Shown: piece by piece, positions 8,134 to 20,542 of the stretch
Layout: every line of letters starts with the position of its first letter
Position numbering within the stretch: the stretch's first letter is position 1
NCBI RefSeq assembly: GCF_003999995.1
Contig: NZ_RJAD01000001.1
Location: 2,083,599-2,147,598, forward strand
DNA from: Microbacterium sulfonylureivorans
GTDB taxonomy: Bacteria > Actinomycetota > Actinomycetes > Actinomycetales > Microbacteriaceae
Length of the DNA stretch: 64,000 bases
Direction of reading: 5' to 3'
Notes under the pieces: model-generated
What the model was told of the DNA's origin: nothing
The model's input: the letters and a program-made list of their open reading frames with translations, nothing else
Database searches by the model: none
Translations under genes and position numbers: made by a program

Positions 8134-10468
8134 TGTGCACCTCCGGGTGCGGGGCCGGCTGCGCGGCGGCGGACGGGATTGCGGCGGCCGCGGCTCCGCC
8201 GGCGTGACTGCGGAACGACCGCAGCCGCAGGCTGTTGCCGACGACGAAGACGCTCGACAGCGCCATCGCGGCGCCGGCGATCATCGGGTTGAGAAGGCCC
8301 AGCGCCGCGAGCGGGATGGCCGCGACGTTGTACGCGAAGGCCCAGAACAGGTTGACCTTGATCGTGCCGAGAGTCGCCCGCGAGAGCCGGATGGCGTCGG
8401 CGGCGCTGCGCAGGTCGCCACGGACGAGGGTGATGTCGGACGCCTCGATCGCGGCATCCGTCCCCGTGCCCATCGCGAGGCCCAGGTCGGCCTGTGCGAG
8501 TGCGGCCGCGTCGTTGACGCCGTCGCCCACCATCGCGACCACACGGCCTTCGGCCTGGAGCTCCGTGATCACGGCCACCTTGTCCTGCGGCAGCACCTCG
8601 GCGATCACCCGGTCGATGCCGACCTCGTCGGCGACGGTGCGAGCGACCGCGGCGTTGTCGCCCGTGAGCAGGACCGTCTTGAGCCCGAGGGTGCGCAGCT
8701 GCGCCACCGCCTCCGGGCTTGTCGGCTTGACCTGGTCGGCGACGACGAGGACGCCGCGCGCTTCTCCGTCCCACGCCACGAGCACGGCGGTGCGCCCCTC
8801 GGTCTCGGCCAGTCGCTTCGCGGCGGCGAGCTCGGGGCCCAGGTGCAGCGCCCAGTCGGCGAGCAGCGCCTCGCGTCCGACGAGCACGGCGTGCCCGTCG
8901 ACGACGCCCGAGACGCCCTTGCCAGGCACGTTCTGGAACGACTCGACGGGGGCGAGAACGCGCACTTCCGCAGCGGCTCCGCGCGCGACCGCCTGGGCGA
9001 TCGGGTGCTCGGACGCATGCTCGAGAGCGCCGGCGAGACGCAGGACATCGGCCCGGGCGGTGCCGGCCGCGACGGCGACATCGATGAGCGCCATGCGGCC
9101 GGTGGTGACCGTGCCCGTCTTGTCGAGGACGATGGTGTCGACGGTGCGGGTCGACTCCAGAACCTCGGGACCCTTGATCAGGATGCCGAGCTGTGCGCCG
9201 CGCCCCGTGCCGACCAGCAGCGCCGTCGGCGTCGCGAGCCCGAGCGCGCACGGGCACGCGATGATCAGCACCGCGACAGCCGCTGTGAACGCCATCGCGG
9301 GATCGAACCCGAGAGCGAGCCAGGCGATCAGCGTTCCGAGCGAGATCAGCAGCACGATCGGGACGAAGATGCCCGAGATGCGGTCGGCGAGGCGCTGCAC
9401 GTCGGCCTTGCCGGACTGCGCCTGTTCGACGAGCCGAGCCATCTGCGCGAGCTGGGTGTCGTCGCCGACGCGGGTGGCGCGGACGACGAGCCGGCCGCCG
9501 GCATTCACCGTCGCCCCGATGACGGCGTCGTCGGGGCCGACCTCCACGGGGACCGACTCTCCGGTGACCATCGACGCGTCGACGGCCGACGTACCCGATA
9601 CGACGACGCCGTCGGTGCCGATCTTCTCGCCCGGGCGCACGACGAACTCGTCGCCGACCCGCAGCTCCGCGATCGGGACGCGGGTCTCGACCGGACTTCC
9701 GTTCGGTCCCGGACGCAGGACCGCGACATCCTTCGCCCCGATCTCGAGCAGGGCCCGGAGGGCTGCGCCGGCGCGGCGCTTGGAGCGGACCTCGAAGTAC
9801 CTGCCGGCGAGGACGAATGTCGTCACGCCCGCGGCCACCTCGAGGTAGATGTCGCCCGCACCGTCGCCGGGCTGGACGGACCACTCGAACGCGTGCGTCA
9901 TGCCGGGCATGCCGGCGTGCCCGAAGAACAGGGCGTACAGGGACCACAGGAACGCGGCGGAGACGCCGAGCGAGATCAGCGTGTCCATCGTCGCCGCGCC
10001 GTGGCGGAGGTTGATCCACGCGGCGCGGTGGAACGGCCAGGCGCCCCACACCACGACGGGGGCGGCGAGTGCGAGTGACGCCCACTGCCAATAGGTGAAC
10101 TGCAGCGCGGGGATCATCGCGAGCAGGATGACCGGCACCGACAGCACGATCGAGCCGATGAGCCGCTGGCGGAGCCCGACCAGTTCGCTGTCGGGGACGT
10201 CGTGGTCGTGCTCGCCGCCGCGCGCGGCGGGCGGTGCGGGAAGCGCGGCGGTGTAGCCGGTCTTCTCCACCTCGTCGATGAGGGTCTGCGCGTCGACGCC
10301 GGCGGGCGCGGTGACGGTCGCCTTCTCGGTGGCGTAGTTGACGGATGCCTCGACCCCGTCGATGCGGTTCAGCCGCTTCTCGATCCGCATGGCGCACGAC
10401 GCGCACGTCATGCCGCCGATCTCGAGTTCGATGCGCGCGCCGTTCGGCGGGAGCGCCGCGGCGTCCAT
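8114..10468 (-). CDS. copA: Cu(I)-exporting P1B-type ATPase CopA
   Basis: 784 residues from an ATG at 10468. It has one N-terminal heavy-metal-associated domain with GGMTCASC (Cys 22 and 25), eight predicted membrane helices, the actuator motif TGES, the intramembrane CPC (405-407), the phosphorylation motif DKTGT (D449), SEHP and GDGVND. CPC with these features indicates Cu(I)/Ag(I) export to the cell surface. The start overlaps the copZ stop as TGATG, so translation is coupled. The open frame continues upstream to 11410, but only the ATG at 10468 leads into the metal-binding domain. A His-containing C-terminus ([11 protein letters not shown]) overlaps csoR. Confidence 0.97.
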   Translation of the reverse strand: MDAAALPPNGARIELEIGGMTCASCAMRIEKRLNRIDGVEASVNYATEKATVTAPAGVDAQTLIDEVEKTGYTAALPAPPAARGGEHDHDVPDSELVGLRQRLIGSIVLSVPVILLAMIPALQFTYWQWASLALAAPVVVWGAWPFHRAAWINLRHGAATMDTLISLGVSAAFLWSLYALFFGHAGMPGMTHAFEWSVQPGDGAGDIYLEVAAGVTTFVLAGRYFEVRSKRRAGAALRALLEIGAKDVAVLRPGPNGSPVETRVPIAELRVGDEFVVRPGEKIGTDGVVVSGTSAVDASMVTGESVPVEVGPDDAVIGATVNAGGRLVVRATRVGDDTQLAQMARLVEQAQSGKADVQRLADRISGIFVPIVLLISLGTLIAWLALGFDPAMAFTAAVAVLIIACPCALGLATPTALLVGTGRGAQLGILIKGPEVLESTRTVDTIVLDKTGTVTTGRMALIDVAVAAGTARADVLRLAGALEHASEHPIAQAVARGAAAEVRVLAPVESFQNVPGKGVSGVVDGHAVLVGREALLADWALHLGPELAAAKRLAETEGRTAVLVAWDGEARGVLVVADQVKPTSPEAVAQLRTLGLKTVLLTGDNAAVARTVADEVGIDRVIAEVLPQDKVAVITELQAEGRVVAMVGDGVNDAAALAQADLGLAMGTGTDAAIEASDITLVRGDLRSAADAIRLSRATLGTIKVNLFWAFAYNVAAIPLAALGLLNPMIAGAAMALSSVFVVGNSLRLRSFRSHAGGAAAAAIPSAAAQPAPHPEVHNEHHAR

Positions 10469-10680
10469 CAGACCCGCACGGCTTCGTAACCGGCCTCTTC
10501 GACGGCGGCGATCACGTCGGCGTCGGCGAGGGGGGCGGTCGAACCGACGACGAGAGCGCCGGACGTGGCGTCGACCGTGACCGCTTCGACGCCGGCGATC
10601 TTGGACACCTCGCCGCGCACGGAGGCCTCGCAGTGCCCGCAGCTCATGCCGGTCACCTTGTATTCGGTCGTCTGAGTCAT
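10468..10680 (-). CDS. copZ: copper chaperone CopZ (heavy-metal-associated domain)
   Basis: 70 residues with a ferredoxin-like betaalphabetabetaalphabeta heavy-metal-associated fold. The metal loop GMSCGHC has Cys 14 and 17. It carries Cu(I) in the cytosol and hands it to CopA and CsoR. It is first in the copper operon, with an AGAAGG ribosome site and a start 34 nt from the nearer CsoR palindrome. Length and motif match actinobacterial CopZ. Confidence 0.95.
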   Translation of the reverse strand: MTQTTEYKVTGMSCGHCEASVRGEVSKIAGVEAVTVDATSGALVVGSTAPLADADVIAAVEEAGYEAVRV

Positions 10681-10710
10681 GGTTCACGCCTTCTGTCTGG
10701 ATGAGCAACC

Positions 10711-10741
10711 TGGATACCCCCAAGGGGTACGAATGCATCAA
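10711..10741 (-). promoter_or_regulatory. candidate copZ promoter
   Basis: Reading the minus strand, TTGATG (10741-10736) and TATCCA (10716-10711) are separated by 19 bp. The first CsoR palindrome covers the -10 side, so repressor binding would exclude polymerase. The spacer is longer than ideal, so this is tentative. Confidence 0.45.
10714..10730. promoter_or_regulatory. CsoR-type operator 1
   Basis: ATACCCCCAAGGGGTAC, an interrupted palindrome of the TACCC...GGGTA type recognised by CsoR repressors, just upstream of copZ. Confidence 0.8.
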
Positions 10742-10745
10742 CTTT

Positions 10746-10762
10746 ATACCCGGCTGGGGTAT
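10746..10762. promoter_or_regulatory. CsoR-type operator 2
   Basis: ATACCCGGCTGGGGTAT, a second copy 32 bp from the first (start to start). Two sites on the same helix face fit binding of two CsoR tetramers. Confidence 0.75.
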
Positions 10763-10943
10763 TCCCGGGACCCGAGTGCTCGGTGAGCGCCATTTCCGTG
10801 CGACGACGGCCGCGGCAAGCGATTCCCATGCGTTACACATCGTTAACGAATGGCAACATTGCGGAGCGCTCCTGATGGTTAGGTTAGGGACACTGGGTCG
10901 GCCCCCGAGCCGTTCCCGTCGTTCATCCACAGCAAGGAGCAAC

Positions 10944-12230
10944 ATGAGCGTCTTCACCCGCTCGCGCAAGTCCGCCCTCGTCGGCGTCATTGCGCTCGCC
11001 GGCGCCAGCGCCCTCGTCCTCGCCGGCTGCGCCGGTGGCGGAACCGGAGGCGAGACCAGCGCGCCCCCCACCGAGGAGCGCGACCTCACCCTCAAGATCG
11101 GCACGATCCTGCCCCAGACGGGCAGCCTGTCCTTCCTCGGCCCGCCCGAGGAGGCCGGTGTCGGTCTCGCCGCCGCGCACGTCAACGAGTCGGCCGCAGA
11201 CACGGGCCTGACGATCGACGACATCGTCTGGGGCGACTCGGGCGACACCGACAACAAGGCGTACTCGACGACCATCCAGACCCTCATCTCGGAGGGCGTG
11301 TCCGCCGCCATCGGCGCCGCGTCGTCGGGTGTCACGAAGCTGTTCCTCGACGACGCCGTCGCCGCGGGCATGATCGTCTTCTCGCCGGCCAACACGTCGC
11401 TCGACTTCACGTCGTGGGACGACGACGGCCTCTACTGGCGCACCGCTCCTTCCGACGTCCTGCAGGGTGAGGTCCTCGGCAACCTCGTCGCCGAAGACGG
11501 CCACGAGAACGTCGCGGTCCTGTACCTCAACGACTCGTACGGCACCGGCCTGAACGAGGTCTTCCAGGAGACCTTCACCGGCGCCGGCGGCACGATCGTC
11601 GAGGAGCAGTCCTACAACACGGGCGACACCTCCTTCGACGCGCAGATCAGCGCACTGCTGGCCTCGAACCCCGACGCCATCGTCCTGATCACGTTCGACG
11701 AGATCTTCACCATCGGCCCGGCGCTCCTTTCGGCCGGCTACCCGGCGGAAGACCTCTACTTCGTCGACGGCAACCTGAAGAACTTCGGCGCCGACGACAA
11801 GTGGCCGGCCGAGCTGAGCCTCGAGGGCGCCAAGGGCACCACGCCTGCCGGCCCCGCGACGCCGGAGGACTTCCAGACCGAGCTCAACGAGTGGTGGACC
11901 GGCGAGGGCAACACCGAGCTGACCGACTTCTCGTACGCCAACGAGTCGTACGACGCGGTCATCCTGCTCGCGCTCGCCTCGCTCGCCGCGAACTCGACCG
12001 ACCCGGCCGACATCGCGGGCAAGCTCGTCGAGGTCTCGGGCGGCAGCGGCGACGGTGAGAAGTGCACCACGTACGCCGACTGCGCCGACATCATCCTCGG
12101 TGGCGGCGTCGCCGACTACGACGGATACTCGGGCCCGATCACGTTCGACGAGAACGGCGACCCGACCGAGGCCACGGTGGGTGTCTTCCAGTACCAGGAC
12201 GACAACTCCTTCGTGCGCATCGACGTCTGA
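10944..12230 (+). CDS. ABC transporter substrate-binding lipoprotein (branched-chain amino acid type)
   Basis: 428 residues. A lipoprotein signal peptide ends ALVLAGC (Cys at about 31), so the protein is anchored outside the membrane. The mature part is a periplasmic-binding type I fold (LivJ/LivK family): [20 protein letters not shown], then [14 protein letters not shown] and [14 protein letters not shown] 10944 follows AAGGAG at 10934; the frame is open further upstream but lacks a ribosome site there. It is transcribed toward the livHMGF operon on the opposite strand, ending in its own terminator, so it is probably expressed separately and at a higher level. The ligand could be leucine, another amino acid or an amide. 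Confidence 0.88.
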   Translation: MSVFTRSRKSALVGVIALAGASALVLAGCAGGGTGGETSAPPTEERDLTLKIGTILPQTGSLSFLGPPEEAGVGLAAAHVNESAADTGLTIDDIVWGDSGDTDNKAYSTTIQTLISEGVSAAIGAASSGVTKLFLDDAVAAGMIVFSPANTSLDFTSWDDDGLYWRTAPSDVLQGEVLGNLVAEDGHENVAVLYLNDSYGTGLNEVFQETFTGAGGTIVEEQSYNTGDTSFDAQISALLASNPDAIVLITFDEIFTIGPALLSAGYPAEDLYFVDGNLKNFGADDKWPAELSLEGAKGTTPAGPATPEDFQTELNEWWTGEGNTELTDFSYANESYDAVILLALASLAANSTDPADIAGKLVEVSGGSGDGEKCTTYADCADIILGGGVADYDGYSGPITFDENGDPTEATVGVFQYQDDNSFVRIDV

Positions 12231-12246
12231 TCGAATGACCACGCGG

Positions 12247-12274
12247 AAGGGCCCCGGAGCGATCCGGGGCCCTT
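12247..12274 (+). terminator. terminator of the binding-protein gene
   Basis: Stem AAGGGCCCCGGA / TCCGGGGCCCTT (12 bp) with a GCGA loop, 16 nt after the stop codon. Confidence 0.9.
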
Positions 12275-12645
12275 TCCCGTTGTCTGGGGGAGTGTGGGGG
12301 ACTGCCGCGGGGCGTGGGGGTGGCTGCAGTGGGTGGGGGCCGCTGCGCGGCGGGTGGGGGTCCGCGAGACTTTCCCCCGCACGGCCTTCGGTCGCGCTCC
12401 CGCCACACCCGATGCCAGCTCGCGGACCCCCACCCACCGCTCCGCTGACGCGATCGCACGGGAGAGGGCCGGAGCCCCCGAGTGTGTGCCAGGCGCGTGC
12501 GCAGAGGGCGTGCCAGGCGGGTGCGCGACGCCGGCGACAGTCGCATCCGCTGACCCCCACTCCGGCGTCGGAGACGCTGCCGCCCAGCGGACCACCACAC
12601 CCATCGACGGGGATCGACGACCCAGGGGCACGAGCCCCGGACAGA
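12275..12645. repeat. gene-free stretch with a 17-bp inverted repeat
   Basis: About 370 bases between two convergent terminators, with no convincing gene. It is G-rich (runs of GTGGGGG) on the left. A perfect 17-bp inverted repeat, GGGTGGGGGTCCGCGAG at 12352-12368 and its complement at 12419-12435, has a 50-base loop. Near-repeats of GCGTGCCAGGCG occur at about 12485-12525. Its function is unknown. Confidence 0.5.
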
Positions 12646-12681
12646 CGAGAAGAGCGGATGCCGAGGCATCCGCTCTTCTCG
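12646..12681. terminator. terminator of the liv operon, probably bidirectional
   Basis: A 16-bp perfect stem with a CGAG loop, 15 nt after livF on the minus strand. It carries the GCGGATGC/GCATCCGC word in inverted orientation. Confidence 0.9.
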
Positions 12682-12696
12682 CTCGCAGGTGGAGTG

Positions 12697-13530
12697 TCAG
12701 ACCCCGTCGGATCCGAGGGTGCCGAGGTAGAGGCCGATGACCTTCGGGTCGTTCAGCAGGTCGCGGCCGGTGCCCTCGTAGGCGTCACGGCCCTGGTCGA
12801 GGACGTAGCCGCGGTCGCAGATCTGCAGGCAGCGGCGGGCATTCTGCTCGACCATGATGATCGTGACGCCGGCCTTGTTGATGTCGGAGACGCGGATGAA
12901 GGCGTCGTCCTGGCGGACCGGAGACAGGCCGGCCGAGGGCTCGTCGAGGAGGAGCACCGCGGGGTCCATCATCAGCGCGCGCGACATCGCGACCATCTGG
13001 CGCTCGCCGCCGGAGAGCGAGCCCGCGCGCTGCTTGAGGCGCTTGCCCAGTTCGGCGAAGATCCCGGTCACGAAGTCGAGACGCTCGGCGTACTGCTTCG
13101 GGGCCTGGTAGAGGCCCATCTGCAGGTTCTCCTCGATCGTGAGCGAGGGGAAGACGTTGTTCGTCTGCGGCACGAAGCCGACGCCCTGGGTCACGAGCTT
13201 GTCGGACTTGAGCCCGATGACGCTCGCACCGTTGACGTTGACCTCGCCCGAGCGGACCTTGACCATGCCGAAGATCGACTTGAGGAGCGTCGACTTGCCG
13301 GCGCCGTTCGGGCCGATGATGCCGATCAGCTCGCCCTTGCGCGCGATCAGGTTGGCGCCGTTGATGATGTTGATGCCGGGAAGGTAGCCGGCGTAGAGGT
13401 CGTTGACCTCGACGACGACCTCGTCGGTCCGCATCCCCTCGACCCGCGCCGCATCGGCGGCGGGGACGACGGATCCTGGCGTGCGTGCGTTGCTCGAGGG
13501 AGCTCCCGCACTCGGTGCAGCGCTGCTCAC
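12697..13530 (-). CDS. livF: branched-chain amino acid ABC transporter ATPase LivF
   Basis: 277 residues. ABC ATPase with Walker A GPNGAGKS, Q-loop FVPQTNNVFPSLT, signature LSGGERQ, Walker B VLLLDEPSAG and switch His-equivalent region MVEQN, the LivF hallmark. A ~35-residue Ala/Ser-rich N-terminal extension precedes the ABC domain. It overlaps livG by 4 nt (ATGA). It pairs with LivG to power uptake through LivH/LivM. Confidence 0.95.
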   Translation of the reverse strand: MSSAAPSAGAPSSNARTPGSVVPAADAARVEGMRTDEVVVEVNDLYAGYLPGINIINGANLIARKGELIGIIGPNGAGKSTLLKSIFGMVKVRSGEVNVNGASVIGLKSDKLVTQGVGFVPQTNNVFPSLTIEENLQMGLYQAPKQYAERLDFVTGIFAELGKRLKQRAGSLSGGERQMVAMSRALMMDPAVLLLDEPSAGLSPVRQDDAFIRVSDINKAGVTIIMVEQNARRCLQICDRGYVLDQGRDAYEGTGRDLLNDPKVIGLYLGTLGSDGV

Positions 13531-14582
13531 TTGTTCTCCTCCTCGGCCTCGGCGATCGCAGCCTCTTCGGCCTCTTTGATCTCCTCGAGCAGCTCGACCG
13601 CGGCTGTGTCGAGTTCGCCCGCGACGCGGCCGGTCACGACGCCGAGGTCGACGTCCTGGTGGCTGCCGAGGTAGGCGTCGATGACTGCGGCGTCCTGCAT
13701 GACCGACTCGGGCGGACCCTCGGCGACGATGCGACCCTCGGCCATGACGACGACCCAGTCCGCGATGTGGCGGACCATGTGCATGTCGTGCTCGACGAAG
13801 AGCACGGTCATGCCGAGATCCTTGAGGTCGAGGATGTGGTCGAGGAGCGACTCGGTCAGCGCCGGGTTGACACCGGCCATGGGCTCGTCGAGCATCACCA
13901 GCGTCGGGTCGCTCATGAGCGCCCGCGCCATCTCGAGGAGCTTGCGCTGACCACCCGAGAGCGATGCGGCGTAGTCGTCGGCCTTCGCGTCGAGCTTGAA
14001 CCGGGCGAGGAGCTCCATCGCCTTCTCCTCGTTCGCGTCATCCTGCTTGCGCCACACCGCCGGGATGATGCTGGCCCACAGCTTCTCGCCCTTCTGCGAC
14101 GTCGCGCCGAGCTTCATGTTCTCGAGCACCGTCAGCAGCGAGAGCGCCTTGGTGAGCTGGAAGGTGCGGACCTGTCCCATACGGGCGACCTTGAACGACG
14201 GGATGCCCGACAGGTTCTTGCCCTCGAACGACCACGTGCCCGAGTTGGGCTTGTCGAACCCGCACAGCAGGTTGAACAGCGTCGTCTTTCCGGCGCCGTT
14301 CGGGCCGATCAGGGCCGTGATGGCGCCTCGTGGGATCTCGAGGTGGTCGACGTCGACGGCGGTCAGACCGCCGAAGCGGCGGGTGATGTTGTCGATCACC
14401 ATGATCGGATCCGTCTTCGCGACGCCCGGGACGGCTTCGCCCTTGGCGAGCCCGGTCGTCTTGGGGCGACGGATGCTGCCGGTCGCGGTCGAGACCGCTC
14501 CGGTGGCGGGCGCGGACCCGGCCGCGGGCGGCGTGGCGCCGCCCGGGGTCACGGGCTCCGGAGGCGTGCTGTTACTTGACAA
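13527..14582 (-). CDS. livG: branched-chain amino acid ABC transporter ATPase LivG
   Basis: 351 residues, longer than the usual ~255 because of a Pro/Ala/Thr-rich N-terminus (~60 residues) and a Glu/Ala-rich C-terminal tail ending EEIKEAEEAAIAEAEEENK. The core has Walker A GPNGAGKTT, signature LSGGQRK, Walker B LVMLDEPMAG and FVEHDM. The chosen start is TTG 14582, with GGGAGC upstream; a GTG ten codons later is an alternative. It overlaps livM by 11 nt. The acidic tail is a coiled-coil candidate and unusual for LivG. Confidence 0.92.
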   Translation of the reverse strand: MSSNSTPPEPVTPGGATPPAAGSAPATGAVSTATGSIRRPKTTGLAKGEAVPGVAKTDPIMVIDNITRRFGGLTAVDVDHLEIPRGAITALIGPNGAGKTTLFNLLCGFDKPNSGTWSFEGKNLSGIPSFKVARMGQVRTFQLTKALSLLTVLENMKLGATSQKGEKLWASIIPAVWRKQDDANEEKAMELLARFKLDAKADDYAASLSGGQRKLLEMARALMSDPTLVMLDEPMAGVNPALTESLLDHILDLKDLGMTVLFVEHDMHMVRHIADWVVVMAEGRIVAEGPPESVMQDAAVIDAYLGSHQDVDLGVVTGRVAGELDTAAVELLEEIKEAEEAAIAEAEEENK

Positions 14583-15549
14583 AGGTCAGCTCCCTCTTGT
14601 TGCCGAAGATGCCCTGCGGGCGGAAGATCACGATCAGCATGAGCGCCACACCGACGAGGATGAAGCGGAGCGTGCCGGCCTGCACCGACGACAGCGGCAG
14701 GATGCCGGCGTTCGCCAGGGCGGGGAGCACGTTTCCGAGGAAGCCCATGATCACCCAGAAGATCACCGAGCCGACGACGGGACCGAACACGGTCGCCGCA
14801 CCGCCGAGCAGCAGGATCGTCCAGATGAAGAACGTGAGCGAGGTCGTGTAGGTGGCGGGGACGACTGCGGAGGGGAGCGCGAAGACCACGCCGCCCAGCG
14901 CACCGAACACACCACCGATGATGAGCGCCTGCATCTTGTAGGCGAAGACGTTCTTGCCGAGCGAGCGCACGGCGTCCTCATCCTCGCGGATGCCCTTGAG
15001 TACACGGCCCCACGGGCTGCGCATGAGCGCCCACACGAGGTAGACCGCGATCGCGAGCAGGATGATGCCGAACACGCGCACCCACAGCTGATCGGCCGTC
15101 CACGTCCACGGTCCGAACCCGTACGTCCCCTCCGGGAACGGGTTGGCCGCGCGGAAGCCGGCGTGGTACCCGCCGAGTCCGTCCGCCGAGTTGGTCCACT
15201 CGTCGAACAGCTGCGTCGTCAGAGCGAGCCTGACGATCTCGGCCGCCGCGATGGTCACGATGGCGAGATAGTCGGCTCGAAGACGCAGCGTCGGGATACC
15301 GAGGATGATCGCGAAGACCACCGATGCGAGACAGCCGACGATGATGCCGACCCACCACGGCCACCCGAAGGTGAGGATGGAGATGGCGTACCCGTAGGCG
15401 CCGAGCGCCATGAACCCGGCCATACCGAAGTTGAGCAGGCCGGCGTAGCCGAAGTGCACCGCGAGACCGGTTGCCGCGAGGGCGTACGCGATCGTCTCCG
15501 GGCTGAACACCCAGTAAGCCGTGTTGTTGAGAATCTGTCCCCAATCCAT
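14572..15549 (-). CDS. livM: branched-chain amino acid ABC transporter permease LivM
   Basis: 325 residues with about ten hydrophobic segments. The family motif FGYAGLLNFGMAGFMALGAY near residue 33 and the EAA-like coupling loop around SPWGRVLKGIREDEDAVRSL identify LivM. It starts at ATG 15549, three nucleotides after the livH stop, and overlaps livG. It forms the transmembrane heterodimer with LivH. Confidence 0.95.
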   Translation of the reverse strand: MDWGQILNNTAYWVFSPETIAYALAATGLAVHFGYAGLLNFGMAGFMALGAYGYAISILTFGWPWWVGIIVGCLASVVFAIILGIPTLRLRADYLAIVTIAAAEIVRLALTTQLFDEWTNSADGLGGYHAGFRAANPFPEGTYGFGPWTWTADQLWVRVFGIILLAIAVYLVWALMRSPWGRVLKGIREDEDAVRSLGKNVFAYKMQALIIGGVFGALGGVVFALPSAVVPATYTTSLTFFIWTILLLGGAATVFGPVVGSVIFWVIMGFLGNVLPALANAGILPLSSVQAGTLRFILVGVALMLIVIFRPQGIFGNKRELTFVK

Positions 15550-15552
15550 GGC

Positions 15553-16923
15553 CTAGCCCAGCCTCTCTTTACGGCCCAGCAGGCCTTGCGGCCTCACCAG
15601 GAGAATGATGATCAGGACCGCGAGGGCGCCCACGTACTTCATGTCCGGCGGGATGCCGAGAAGCGTCGAGAGCTCGACCAGGATGCCGACGATCAGAGAG
15701 CCGATCAGAGCTCCGAACGCGGTGCCCAGGCCGCCGAGCGTGACGGCGGCGAAGATCAGCAGGAGGACCTGCACGCCCATGTCCCACTTCACGCCGGGGC
15801 GGAAGTAGGCCCAGAGCACGCCGGCCACCGCGGCCAGCGCCGCCGAGAGCACCCACACGATGCGGATGACACGGTCGACGTTGATGCCCGATGCCGCGGC
15901 GAGGCCGGGGTTGTCGGAGATGGCGCGGGTGGCCTTGCCGATGCGGGTGCGCAGCAGCCAGTAGGCCACGGCGAGCAGCAGCACGATGGAGATGCCCATC
16001 GACAGCAGGTCGATCCACGACAGCGAGATCGGTCCGATGTGGATGTCTCGGGGTGCGCCTGCGCCCGGCAGCTGGTACGTGCCGCCGCCGAGGAAGAACT
16101 GGTAGGTGTAGCGGATCGCGAGCGACAGGCCGATGCTCACGATCATGAGCTGGACGAGGCCGAGGCCCCTTCGCCTCAAGGGCTTCCAGAGCCCGGCGTC
16201 GAGCGACCAGCCGAACGCTGCGCCGAAGAGGATCACGATCGGGATCACGATCCACATGGGAAGCGCGAAGTTCACGCCGAACACCAGCGCCACCACGGCG
16301 CCGAAGGTGAGCATCTCGGCGTGGGCGAAGTTCGTGAGGCCCGTCGTGCCGAAGATCAGCGAGACGCCGACCGCGGCGAGCGCGAGGAGAAGACCGAAGT
16401 TGATGCCGTTGATGAGGCGTTCGCTGAACTGATCCCAGAAGGACGTCGTGACGCGCTCGCCCTCGCCGAGGAACAGGTTCACGATCTTCGTGCCGGTGGC
16501 GCCGAAGGCGACGTCGAACGACGCGGTCGTCCCCGACTTGGGCTGGATCCCCTCGGGAAGCTGGGCGGGATCGACGATCACGCCCTCCGGCAGCGTCTCC
16601 TCGTCGACGGTCAGGACGTACTCGTCCTTCTCGGGGACGTAGAGGCGCCACTTGCCCTCGTCATCGGTGATCGTCTCGGCTTCGAATCCGCCGCCCTCGA
16701 CCATGATGACCACGTCGGGGACGGGCTCGCCGTCGAACGTGATCAATCCTCCGAAGTAGAAGTCGGTCTCCTCCTGGTCACCGCCAGGAGTGTCCGGTGC
16801 CGTCGCGGCGGCGTGTGCGCCGGACGGGGAAGCCAGCAGCACCATCGCCGCGGCCATCAGCACGCCGACGAGGACGATCACCCATCGGGTGTAACTCCTC
16901 GCGGTCACAGTCGTAGGACCCAC
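15553..16923 (-). CDS. livH: branched-chain amino acid ABC transporter permease LivH with N-terminal extracytoplasmic domain
   Basis: 456 residues, about 160 more than a normal LivH. Residues 1-45 form a signal-anchor (WVIVLVGVLMAAAMVLLAS) with a basic start. About 50-150 is a beta-rich domain with FGGLITFDGEPVPDV and ETITDDEGKWRLYVPEKDEY, resembling the carboxypeptidase-regulatory-like/CNA-B fold. From about 165 comes the permease (ALAAVGVSLIFGTTGLTNFAHAEMLTFGA), ending VRPQGLLGRKERLG. GTG 16923 follows GGAGG with a 4-nt spacer. It is first in the operon livH-M-G-F. The fused domain probably sits outside the membrane next to the binding lipoprotein; its role is inferred. Confidence 0.9.
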   Translation of the reverse strand: MGPTTVTARSYTRWVIVLVGVLMAAAMVLLASPSGAHAAATAPDTPGGDQEETDFYFGGLITFDGEPVPDVVIMVEGGGFEAETITDDEGKWRLYVPEKDEYVLTVDEETLPEGVIVDPAQLPEGIQPKSGTTASFDVAFGATGTKIVNLFLGEGERVTTSFWDQFSERLINGINFGLLLALAAVGVSLIFGTTGLTNFAHAEMLTFGAVVALVFGVNFALPMWIVIPIVILFGAAFGWSLDAGLWKPLRRRGLGLVQLMIVSIGLSLAIRYTYQFFLGGGTYQLPGAGAPRDIHIGPISLSWIDLLSMGISIVLLLAVAYWLLRTRIGKATRAISDNPGLAAASGINVDRVIRIVWVLSAALAAVAGVLWAYFRPGVKWDMGVQVLLLIFAAVTLGGLGTAFGALIGSLIVGILVELSTLLGIPPDMKYVGALAVLIIILLVRPQGLLGRKERLG

Positions 16924-16998
16924 AGAACCTCCAGTAGCGGCACCACGCGTCACCGAAGCTCGGGTCGCATCGGCCGTGAGACGACAGTACGAATCTAA

Positions 16999-19826
<2,828 letters not shown>

Positions 19827-19868
19827 CCCGACATCCTCTCAGGGGAGCGCTCGCGCGCCGCCCGTCGT

Positions 19869-19874
19869 TACGCT
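19869..19874 (+). promoter_or_regulatory. -10 box for the leaderless TMEM175 gene
   Basis: TACGCT, 6 nt before the ATG at 19881. Confidence 0.6.
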
Positions 19875-19880
19875 GTGGCC

Positions 19881-20504
19881 ATGATCCGGCAGAGACGGCA
19901 TCCCGCGGCGACCATGGCGACCGTGCGGCTCGAGGCGTTCACCGACGGCGTGTTCGCGATCGCCGCGACGCTGCTCGTGCTCGACCTGACGATGCACTCC
20001 CTCGGCGAGGTCGACTCCGATGCGGCGCTGTGGGACGCGCTGGCCGGGATGTGGCCGCTGTTCCTCAACTTCGCGCTCAGCTTCCTGCTGCTGTGTCTGC
20101 TGTGGATGACCCACGTGCAGCAGTTCGAATTCGTCGCCCGCGTCGACGGTCCGATGGTGTGGCTCAACAACCTGCGGCTGCTGTTCATCGTGCTGGTGCC
20201 GTTCGCGACCGGGCTCACCACCGAGTACTCGGACTTCGTCGCCGGCCGCGTGGCCATGCCCGTCGCGTTCTTCTTCGCCATCCTGTTCAGCTGGCTGCAA
20301 TGGCGATGGGCGGTGCGGCGGCGGGAGGTGATGCTCCCCGGCCTCACCGACGCGCAGGCCCGCTCGTACGGCCGGGGCGCTCTCAGCGCCCTGCTCATCG
20401 CGGCTGTCGTCGTGGTGCTGTCGCCGCTCATCGGGTCGGCCGCGTTCCTGCTGTTCCTCTTCGACGGGCTGCTGACCCGCGCACTGCGCGGAGAGGGCGG
20501 CTGA
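19881..20504 (+). CDS. TMEM175-family (DUF1211) potassium-channel-like membrane protein
   Basis: 207 residues and six hydrophobic helices. The N-terminal RLEAFTDGVFAIAATLLVLDL matches the R-x-F-(S/T)-D signature lining the pore in TMEM175 channels. Bacterial members are tetrameric K+ leak channels. Here Thr replaces the usual Ser of FSD, a variation seen in the family. It is a single gene with a leaderless-type start. Confidence 0.88.
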   Translation: MIRQRRHPAATMATVRLEAFTDGVFAIAATLLVLDLTMHSLGEVDSDAALWDALAGMWPLFLNFALSFLLLCLLWMTHVQQFEFVARVDGPMVWLNNLRLLFIVLVPFATGLTTEYSDFVAGRVAMPVAFFFAILFSWLQWRWAVRRREVMLPGLTDAQARSYGRGALSALLIAAVVVVLSPLIGSAAFLLFLFDGLLTRALRGEGG

Positions 20505-20542
20505 CGCGACCGGATGCCGCGCCCGCCGCCCTCGCGCCGTGC

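Noticed and set aside
10469..11410. Upstream extension of the copA frame
   Set aside because: It would run through copZ, the operators and the start of the binding-protein gene; ATG 10468 overlaps copZ stop and begins the metal domain.
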